Assembly (NCBI GenBank): GCA_015232355.1
Contig: JADFZW010000013.1
Location: 1 to 41,214 of the forward strand
Length of the DNA: 41,214 nt
DNA from: Oligoflexia bacterium
GTDB taxonomy: Bacteria > Bdellovibrionota > Bacteriovoracia > Bacteriovoracales > Bacteriovoracaceae
Reading direction: 5' to 3'
The notes below the pieces were generated by a model that was not told where the DNA came from, ran no database searches, and saw nothing but the letters and a program-made list of their open reading frames with translations. This document shows positions 34,692 through 41,214 of this stretch, piece by piece (position 1 is the stretch's first letter; every line of letters starts with the position of its first letter). The position numbers and the translations under genes were made by a program.

Positions 34692-34887
34692 ATAATTTAT
34701 TCTCCAAATAAGATGTAAATAAACATAAATATAAATATAAATATAAAATTGGTAATATATTTTAGCATATCATTTTTCGTAATAATTAAGTAAAATTTCC
34801 GTAGACAATTCTTAAGGACCGTTAAATAAATAATAAATTGATTTGATTGATTGGTTATATTCTATTTTCCTATGAGGGTTTTAACAA

Positions 34888-37800
34888 ATGAATGATAAAA
34901 AAAATAAGAGCATAAATGAAAATCTTAAAGTTGATAATTCTGTGGATAATCCTACAGATAGTTCCGAAGATAGTTTAGTAGATAGTCTTGGTTCTATCTC
35001 CTTTCCAGAGAAAGAAAAAGAGATCTTAGCTTTTTGGCAGGATAATCAAATCTTTGAAAAATCACTCGAAAATACTAAAGCAAAAACGCCGTATATTTTT
35101 TATGATGGACCTCCATTTGCGACTGGACTTCCTCATCATGGACATTTGGTAGCATCTACTCTCAAAGATATTGTACCAAGATACTTTACTATGAAAGGAT
35201 ACTACGTCTCCAGACGTTTCGGTTGGGATTGTCATGGACTTCCAATTGAACAAGAGATCGATAAAAAGTTTGAGATGTCTGCTCATGAGTATGTGAAAAA
35301 GCATGGAATAAAATCATACAATGATGAATGTCGGAGTATAGTTCTTCGTTATACCAAAGAGTGGGAGAAGACGGTTAGAAGATTAGGAAGATGGGTGGAT
35401 TTCAAAGATGACTATAAGACAATGGACTTATCATTTATGGAATCTATTTGGTGGGCCTTTAGACGTTTGTGGGATTTAGGGTTGGTTTACAAGGGTGAAA
35501 AAGTTGTGCCCTTTTCAACAGCATTTGGAACTATTCTTTCAAATTTTGAAGCAACTTCAAATTACAAAGATGTACAAGATCCAGCGATCACTATTTTATT
35601 TAAGAGTGGAAAACAAGTGGAGAGTGGAGATGGAGAGGGAGAGGGAGGCAGTAGAGAGGATTTATATTTTGCTGCTTGGACTACCACACCTTGGACACTT
35701 CCTTCCAATTTAAGTTTGTGTGTGAATGAAGAGATTGATTATGTGAGGGCCAGAGATCCAGAGAGAAAAATTCAATTCTATATTGCAAAAGATCGTTTTG
35801 ATTCTTATTACGGGAAAAAATTTAAATTGGAAATCAAAGAGCATTTAAAGGGAAAAGATTTAGCAGGTATGAGTTATGTTCCGCTCTTTCCTTATTTTAA
35901 AGAGTTGGAGAGTGAGGGAGCATTTAAAATTCTAACGGATGATTATGTAACTATCTCTGATGGAACAGGAATTGTTCATCAAGCACCAGCATTTGGTGAA
36001 GATGATTATCGAGTGATGAAACGCTATGGTTTCAAAGCTAGCATCAACAATAATTATGTAAATATTTGTCCAGTAGATGATTATGGAAAATTTACTAAAG
36101 AGGTAAGTGATTATGTAGGAATGTATGTAAAGGATGCTGATAAATTAATTATCAAAAGATTGAAAGAGGAAGGACTTTTATACGATCAAGCAACATTAGT
36201 TCACTCTTATCCATTTTGTCCTCGTACCGATACCCCACTTATATATCGAGCGATCTCTTCTTGGTATGTGAATGTGGAGAAAATTAAAGATGATTTATTA
36301 AAATCTAATCAACAAATCAATTGGGTACCTGATCACATCAAAGAGGGGCGTTTTGGAAAATGGCTTGAAGGCGCACGCGATTGGGCGATATCTAGAAATA
36401 GAGTGTGGGGGACTCCAATTCCTATCTGGGAAAATGATGAGAATGGAAAATTTATTTGTATCGGTTCCTTAGAAGAATTACAAAAATATACTGGTGTAAA
36501 ATTAAATGATCTTCATCGTGAGAATGTTGATCCACTAACTTTTAAAATTGCAGGAGAGGAAGGAACATACAAACGAATTACCGATGTGCTTGATTGTTGG
36601 TTTGAATCTGGTTCTATGCCTTACTCGCAACTACACTATCCATTCGAAAATAAGCAAATTTTTGAGATTGCTTTTCCGGCAGAATATATTGCTGAAGGAT
36701 TAGATCAAACTCGTGGATGGTTTTATACTCTAACAGTTCTTTCTACGGCGCTCTTTAAGAAACCTGCGTTTAAAAATGTGATCGTAAATGGATTGGTGCT
36801 CGCCAAAGATGGACGTAAGATGTCCAAGCGGTTACAAAATTATACTCCGCCTGATACTTTGATGGAACAATTTGGTGCCGATGCCTTAAGATTGTTTTTA
36901 ATCAATTCGGGATTGGTGAGAGGTGAAGAGTTACGCTTCAATGATGATGGCGTGAGAGATATGGTGAGACGGGTGCTGCTTCCTTGGTATAACTCATTTA
37001 AATTTTTTAAGACCTATGCTGATATTGATGGTTGGAATCCACAGCGAGATTTAAGCTTTGGAGATAATATCCTTGATAAATGGATTTTGTCACGATTACA
37101 AACTTTGATTGCGACGGTAACGAGTGAGATGGATGGTTACCATCTCTACAACGTAGTACCTGCTCTCTTTAAATTTATTGATGAATTAACTAATTGGTAT
37201 ATTCGTTTGAATCGTCGTCGCTTTTGGGAGAAGGGTTTAGAAAAAGATAAAAAAGATGCATACTCTACACTCTATACAACCATAAAAGAGCTTACTACCA
37301 TGATGGCACCCTTTGCTCCATTTCTCTCAGAGTTTATCTATCAAGAGCTTAAAAAACTTTCTGGAGATGAAGATAACGGGTCCAGTGAATCAGTACATCT
37401 CTTAACATTTCCACAAGCAGATCAACATAAAATTGTTTTAGAATTAGAGGATGCAGTTGCAAGGATGGAAGAGATTGTTTTGTTAGGCAGGCAAATTAGA
37501 AATCAAGTGCAAGTAAAAGTTAAAACGCCACTTAGGTCACTTACAGTTGTCCATAAATCTCAAAGTGTCTTGGATGGAATAAAAAAACATTTAGAACCAT
37601 TTATAAAAAATGAATTGAATGTAAAAGAGATTTGCTATTCTACGGACGAGAGTAACTTTATTAAATTATTTGCTAAACCAAATTCACCAGTACTTGGAAA
37701 ACGTCTCGGCAAAAAGTTTGCTCCTATAAGTGCACAAATTTCTAAATTAACTCATAATCAATTAGAGCAAATTGAAGGGGGCGAGGGAATTACTTTAGAT

Positions 37801-38181
37801 GGTGAACTACTGGCCAGTAGTGATATCTTGGTTTATCGAGAACCAAAAGAGAATGCTACCGATGTATCATCTAATCGTTTTATAACTATCAAGTTAGATA
37901 CAAAGTTGGATCAAGAATTGATGATGGAAGGATTGGCCAGAGAAATGGTTAATCGTATTCAACGTACAAGAAAAGAGATGAATCTTAATGTTGCTCAAAG
38001 GGTAAATATCTTTTACTCTGGAGAAAGTGAATTAGAAGAGGTTATGAAAATTCACAAAGAATATATCTCTAATGAGACTTTGGCCAAAGAGATAATAAAA
38101 GATGAAAGTGCCATTGATGAGAGCAACGCTTTTGTAATTGAAAAGAGGAAGATAAATTTAAAAATTATTCCTTTAAAATAA
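34888..38181 (+). CDS. ileS: Isoleucyl-tRNA synthetase, eukaryotic-like type
   Basis: The 1097-residue enzyme charges tRNA-Ile. The class I signature HIGH appears as HHGH in DGPPFATGLPHHGHLVAS near residue 83. The KMSKS loop is KMSKR in DGRKMSKRLQNYTPP near residue 644. The editing domain block (FAAWTTTPWTLPSNLSLC) and the tRNA-binding SFGADALRLFL-type part (QFGADALRLFLINSG) are present. GLPHHGH and the length are typical of the eukaryote/archaea-like IleS type found in some bacteria and linked to lower mupirocin sensitivity. The first 35 residues are a polar, Asp/Ser-rich extension. A small Gly/Glu-rich insert (ESGDGEGEGGSRED) interrupts the sequence just before the editing block. Confidence 0.97.
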   Translation: MNDKKNKSINENLKVDNSVDNPTDSSEDSLVDSLGSISFPEKEKEILAFWQDNQIFEKSLENTKAKTPYIFYDGPPFATGLPHHGHLVASTLKDIVPRYFTMKGYYVSRRFGWDCHGLPIEQEIDKKFEMSAHEYVKKHGIKSYNDECRSIVLRYTKEWEKTVRRLGRWVDFKDDYKTMDLSFMESIWWAFRRLWDLGLVYKGEKVVPFSTAFGTILSNFEATSNYKDVQDPAITILFKSGKQVESGDGEGEGGSREDLYFAAWTTTPWTLPSNLSLCVNEEIDYVRARDPERKIQFYIAKDRFDSYYGKKFKLEIKEHLKGKDLAGMSYVPLFPYFKELESEGAFKILTDDYVTISDGTGIVHQAPAFGEDDYRVMKRYGFKASINNNYVNICPVDDYGKFTKEVSDYVGMYVKDADKLIIKRLKEEGLLYDQATLVHSYPFCPRTDTPLIYRAISSWYVNVEKIKDDLLKSNQQINWVPDHIKEGRFGKWLEGARDWAISRNRVWGTPIPIWENDENGKFICIGSLEELQKYTGVKLNDLHRENVDPLTFKIAGEEGTYKRITDVLDCWFESGSMPYSQLHYPFENKQIFEIAFPAEYIAEGLDQTRGWFYTLTVLSTALFKKPAFKNVIVNGLVLAKDGRKMSKRLQNYTPPDTLMEQFGADALRLFLINSGLVRGEELRFNDDGVRDMVRRVLLPWYNSFKFFKTYADIDGWNPQRDLSFGDNILDKWILSRLQTLIATVTSEMDGYHLYNVVPALFKFIDELTNWYIRLNRRRFWEKGLEKDKKDAYSTLYTTIKELTTMMAPFAPFLSEFIYQELKKLSGDEDNGSSESVHLLTFPQADQHKIVLELEDAVARMEEIVLLGRQIRNQVQVKVKTPLRSLTVVHKSQSVLDGIKKHLEPFIKNELNVKEICYSTDESNFIKLFAKPNSPVLGKRLGKKFAPISAQISKLTHNQLEQIEGGEGITLDGELLASSDILVYREPKENATDVSSNRFITIKLDTKLDQELMMEGLAREMVNRIQRTRKEMNLNVAQRVNIFYSGESELEEVMKIHKEYISNETLAKEIIKDESAIDESNAFVIEKRKINLKIIPLK

Positions 38182-38196
38182 AAACAAGAGTAAATC

Positions 38197-39288
38197 ATGC
38201 GTTTAACTTTTTTTCTATTCCTATTCCTACTCCTACTACTAATTTTATCATCAAATTTTCATTATGCTTTTGCCACTCCTAAAAAAATTTCAAATGTTTT
38301 TGTTTTTGATGATAAGAGAAAGATAGCTCTGGCCAATTTTTCTTATGCCACCTTGAATGTTGATTATAATGAATATCACACTGGCGTCGCTCCAAAATTA
38401 AAAGTCATTATCAGTGAGTTTATTAATGCACTTAAGGTGGTTCATCCATTTCCAACGGAGGTAATTAAAAATCTACAGCATGTTGTAACATTAGACAGAT
38501 TGTTAAATCAATGGAGATTAAATTGTTATCTTAAACCTAGGGATAAATTAGCGAATAAAGTTGAAAGTAGATTTGTAGAGTTAGAGAACTATAACATTTA
38601 TGAAGTTTATTCTTGTGAAGAATTGTTGGAAAAATTTTATGTCAAGCTTAGAGAGATTGAATTTATAATGTTTGATTTGCAATCGAAAGCGATAGATCTA
38701 ATTTCTAAGGTAAACATGATAAACGTGATAAACATAGATGGAAGGGCGAATGGGAATGCGAATGGGAAGGGTAATTTCTTAAGTACACACAATTCAAATA
38801 GAAAAAATTTTGAGAATCTAAATGCCTATATAAAAATGAGTGACGATATAAATGAAACATTGATGAAGATTTTAAAGTGGAGTAATATAATTTTGCATGA
38901 CCAAAGATTACTAGCGCAAAATCAAAAACATTTACTTGCGGTAAATATCTCTGATTTTGAGAGAGATGTTTGGGAAATGAATTTGATTGCGGAGAGATTA
39001 GTTTTTAATGGATTGCCATATTTAAATGGATTTGATGTTGATTTTTTACTGGTTTGGAACTCCTTTGTTCGAATCTTGTATCGAGATATTTTACCCCTAG
39101 ACAATTATGCTCTCTTTGCTCGCAGGATAGAGGATTTAAATCTTTATTGGAATATGTTTTATAAAAAGATGTCTCGTGAAGGAAAAAATATTCCTGGTGA
39201 TCTAATGGTTCCTCTAGCAAGTATTAATGATCAGATGATTGCGATTTTAAGAATATTAGTGGATAAGAAAACTAACTCTAAATTTTAA
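38197..39288 (+). CDS. Exported protein of unknown function
   Basis: I do not recognise this 363-residue protein. It begins with a strong signal peptide, MRLTFFLFLFLLLLLILSSN then FHYAFATPKK, with likely cleavage after YAFA. Part of its Leu/Phe core is encoded by short TCCTA-type repeats. The mature part is mostly helical, with scattered Cys (NCYLKP, SCEELLE) and a repeat-derived NGNANGKGN segment near residue 187. It starts 15 bases after the ileS stop and 51 bases ahead of rarA, so it is probably in one transcript with them. The order ileS-exported protein-rarA gives no functional clue. Confidence 0.65.
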   Translation: MRLTFFLFLFLLLLLILSSNFHYAFATPKKISNVFVFDDKRKIALANFSYATLNVDYNEYHTGVAPKLKVIISEFINALKVVHPFPTEVIKNLQHVVTLDRLLNQWRLNCYLKPRDKLANKVESRFVELENYNIYEVYSCEELLEKFYVKLREIEFIMFDLQSKAIDLISKVNMINVINIDGRANGNANGKGNFLSTHNSNRKNFENLNAYIKMSDDINETLMKILKWSNIILHDQRLLAQNQKHLLAVNISDFERDVWEMNLIAERLVFNGLPYLNGFDVDFLLVWNSFVRILYRDILPLDNYALFARRIEDLNLYWNMFYKKMSREGKNIPGDLMVPLASINDQMIAILRILVDKKTNSKF

Positions 39289-39339
39289 GTTCTAAACTTT
39301 AAAGATAACAATAAAACAATCTAACAATAGAATAATAAT

Positions 39340-40662
39340 ATGCAATTTGAATTATTCGCAAGTGAGCAATCTACAAATCAATCTACAAAAATAAATAATG
39401 GTAGTAGTGTGGAGACTCAAAATAATTCTCCACTAGCGTTCTCTACTAGGCCGATATCATCCTCAGAGTTTATTGGATATGATAATTTGCTTAAAAATTT
39501 CCCCTTTCTAAAGTTTAAAAAATTGCCTAGCTTTGTTGTCTTTGGTCCTCCAGGAACAGGCAAAACTACGCTTGCTCATATGATTGCCAGAGAACGTGGA
39601 CTTCAATTCTATCCTTTTAGTGCAGTTTTGGGTTCAGTAGTAGAATTAAAAAAGATCATGGATGAAGCAAAATTACAAACACTACGTACAAGTCACTCTC
39701 CTCTAATTTTTATTGATGAGATTCATCGTTTTAATAAAACACAACAAGATGCTCTTCTTCTAGGAGTTGAAGAGGGAAATTTTATTTTAATTGGTGCTAC
39801 AACTGAAAATCCTAAATACTCTTTAAATAGAGCGCTTATCTCAAGACTCAGTTTTATCGAGCTTAAAAAATTTTCACAAGATGATCTTATAAATATTTTA
39901 CAAAACGTAGTCACAAAACAACAACATCAACAACAACATCAACATCCATTAGATGTCTTGAGATTCATTGCTGAGAGTGCAGATGGTGATGCCAGAAGAG
40001 CAATAAATTTTTTAGAAATTATCTATCAAAAATATGGTATGGTAAACGTAAGCGAGGGCGTTGATCTAAATGAAATTAAATCTACTATTTTAAAAAACAA
40101 TCGTACTTATGATAAGGATCAAAATCGTCACTACGATGTTATCTCTGCTTTTATCAAGAGCATGAGAGGTAGTGATCCTCAATCTGCTCTATTGTGGCTT
40201 GCGATTATGTTAGATGGTGGCGAAGACCCTCTATTTATCGCTCGTAGAATGATAATTTTTGCTTCTGAAGATGTTGGCAATGCAGATCCGATGGGACTTG
40301 TGCTGGCGATTGCTACATTAGAGGCAGTAAAAAATATTGGAATGCCAGAGGTGAGAATAAATTTAGCACAAACAGTTACCTATCTTGCTTCAACAGTAAA
40401 GAGTAATGCTAGTTATGTTGGAATAAATGAGGCGATGAAATTTGTGGAAGAGCGTTCTACTATTGAAGTTCCCATGAACATAAAAACACATCCGAATGGA
40501 TATCAATATCCACATGACCATAAAGAACATTTTATCAAGCAAAATTACAATGGTCTATCCTCATCTGCTCTTAACGTGGAGAAGTTGCCAAATTTTTACA
40601 GGCCTACGGAAATAGGTAGGGAAAAATTTTTAAAAGAGAGATTGGAGAAATTGTGGAGCTAG
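39340..40662 (+). CDS. rarA: RarA (MgsA) AAA+ recombination and replication-fork factor
   Basis: The 440-residue protein has the clamp-loader-like AAA+ module of RarA: Walker A GPPGTGKTTLAHMIA near residues 69-77, Walker B PLIFIDEIHRFNKTQQDALL, sensor 1 ILIGATTENPKYSLNRALIS with the SRL-type arginine region, and sensor 2 in GDARRAINFLE. The C-terminal tetramerisation part contains DVISAFIKSMRGSDPQSALL and the hallmark GGEDPLFIARRMIIFASEDV. It acts at stalled replication forks in the cytoplasm. The N-terminal 45 residues are low-complexity (QSTNQSTKINNGSS), and a Gln/His insert (QQHQQQHQHP near residue 197) comes from a CAA/CAT repeat. Confidence 0.95.
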   Translation: MQFELFASEQSTNQSTKINNGSSVETQNNSPLAFSTRPISSSEFIGYDNLLKNFPFLKFKKLPSFVVFGPPGTGKTTLAHMIARERGLQFYPFSAVLGSVVELKKIMDEAKLQTLRTSHSPLIFIDEIHRFNKTQQDALLLGVEEGNFILIGATTENPKYSLNRALISRLSFIELKKFSQDDLINILQNVVTKQQHQQQHQHPLDVLRFIAESADGDARRAINFLEIIYQKYGMVNVSEGVDLNEIKSTILKNNRTYDKDQNRHYDVISAFIKSMRGSDPQSALLWLAIMLDGGEDPLFIARRMIIFASEDVGNADPMGLVLAIATLEAVKNIGMPEVRINLAQTVTYLASTVKSNASYVGINEAMKFVEERSTIEVPMNIKTHPNGYQYPHDHKEHFIKQNYNGLSSSALNVEKLPNFYRPTEIGREKFLKERLEKLWS

Positions 40663-40672
40663 ATAATTAAGA

Positions 40673-40945
40673 TTAAAGCTGATTTAATTTTTCTGATATT
40701 TGAATCAATCGATTATTAATAATTTTAGTTGCCTCGCTATAATCTGCTTCAATGTTTTTTAAAATTAGCTTACGTCTTTCATCGTTACGTTCAATTAAGT
40801 CACCCATATGTGCTAACTCTCTTAAATATTGTTTCCATTGACCTGCACCCAGTAAAGCATTGAGAGTAAAACGAATGTAAGGGTAACCACTTTTGGTTAC
40901 ATAAAATGGAAGTCCCTTGCGCACGGGCCGTAGGTTTTTTTTCAC
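40673..40945 (-). CDS. Small conserved-looking protein of unknown function
   Basis: The 90-residue basic protein starts MKKNLRPVRKGLPFYVTKSG (GTG at 40945) and continues YPYIRFTLNALLGAGQWKQY, then a charged helical C terminus. There is no signal peptide or known motif that I can name. Aromatic and Lys/Arg residues at the N terminus suggest nucleic-acid binding, but that is only a guess. It converges on rarA with ten bases between the stops. No clear ribosome site precedes the GTG. Confidence 0.5.
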   Translation of the reverse strand: MKKNLRPVRKGLPFYVTKSGYPYIRFTLNALLGAGQWKQYLRELAHMGDLIERNDERRKLILKNIEADYSEATKIINNRLIQISEKLNQL

Positions 40946-41214
40946 TTCTAGATGGGGGAGATGGCCGGCAAATCAGTGGTTGATTTTTTTATTTATTTAG
41001 AACATCGTTTCTAGAGCGCCCTAGAAGCTTGGTGTTGATTACATAGAGATTGAAATTTTTTGATTTAAATGCATTTTTTTCTTGCGTAGTTGTTTCTATG
41101 ATTTTTTTAAATTGTAATTTCATTTGTATAATCATTATTTAAATACCCTCTAAAGCGTTCTCATATATATTATAAGCATAAAAAAAATAAAACTACTCTC
41201 TCCTTTAAACTCAA
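40946..41214. other. Right edge of the window, mostly non-coding
   Basis: Apart from the possible 48-residue open frame at 40989-41135, I see nothing here. The sequence is A+T-rich, with a single G+C-rich spot (CGGGCCG at 40924-40930 and ATGGCCGGC near 40961) near the upstream gene start. Confidence 0.4.
40989..41135 (-). CDS. Possible small protein of 48 residues
   Basis: A minus-strand frame with ATG at 41135 reads MIIQMKLQFKKIIETTTQEK and ends with SRNDVLNK at a TAA at 40989-40991. A weak AGAGGG lies ten bases upstream of the ATG. The Lys/Thr/Asn-rich composition matches local coding style but also A+T-rich noise. It could belong with the 90-residue gene downstream on the same strand. Confidence 0.25.
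   Translation of the reverse strand: MIIQMKLQFKKIIETTTQEKNAFKSKNFNLYVINTKLLGRSRNDVLNK

Overview
The window is A+T-rich bacterial DNA, roughly one third G+C by eye. I saw no tRNA, rRNA or CRISPR array. The organism cannot be named from this sequence. A low-G+C Gram-negative is likely, because there is O-antigen type Wzx/Wzy/Wzz machinery and many proteins carry export signals. A Bdellovibrionota or Bacteriovorax-like lineage is a guess only. The window splits into two halves of different character.

Left half (1-20.8 kb): a patchwork surface-polysaccharide region full of decayed mobile DNA. It opens with broken transposases: ISAs1-type, IS66-type and one unclassified. A plus-strand block follows: a SAM methyltransferase, an LIC12162-family transferase and a DegT-type sugar aminotransferase. 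A degraded stretch then holds the 3' end of a group II intron (domains V and VI) and an IS1634-type pseudogene. Next is an overlapping operon of a ParA-like ATPase, a small winged-helix-like protein and a GT4 glycosyltransferase. After an IS4-type pseudogene comes a minus-strand operon: a methyltransferase with an in-frame stop, a Wzz-like chain-length regulator, a Wzy-like polymerase, a GT2 glycosyltransferase and a Wzx-like flippase. A divergent plus-strand aminotransferase follows and abuts a second, inverted group II intron 3' end. Then come the C-terminal part of an IS66 transposase, one IS66-like terminus and another methyltransferase. Together these genes suit the making, modification, polymerisation and export of a glycan.

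Right half (21-41 kb): densely packed backbone genes. A 99-bp IS66-like MITE with perfect 8-bp target duplications and an 11-unit octanucleotide repeat precede a three-gene NADH oxidoreductase operon. Its products are NuoE-like, NuoF-like, and a fusion of a GltD-like flavoprotein with NuoG-like iron-sulfur modules. RlmK, a trypsin-fold protein that has lost its whole catalytic triad, a small exported protein, an exported HExxH protein, an OPT-family transporter and two paralogous receiver-CheX proteins follow. The last genes are a eukaryotic-type IleS, an exported unknown, RarA and a small unknown protein.

Three signals cross gene boundaries. Short tandem repeats with 5-, 6- and 8-base units sit in promoters and inside genes, including one that encodes most of a signal peptide. 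GGCC is clearly more frequent in the right half than in the left, which supports separate histories. The left half contains remnants of at least five IS families plus two related group II intron ends in inverted orientation.
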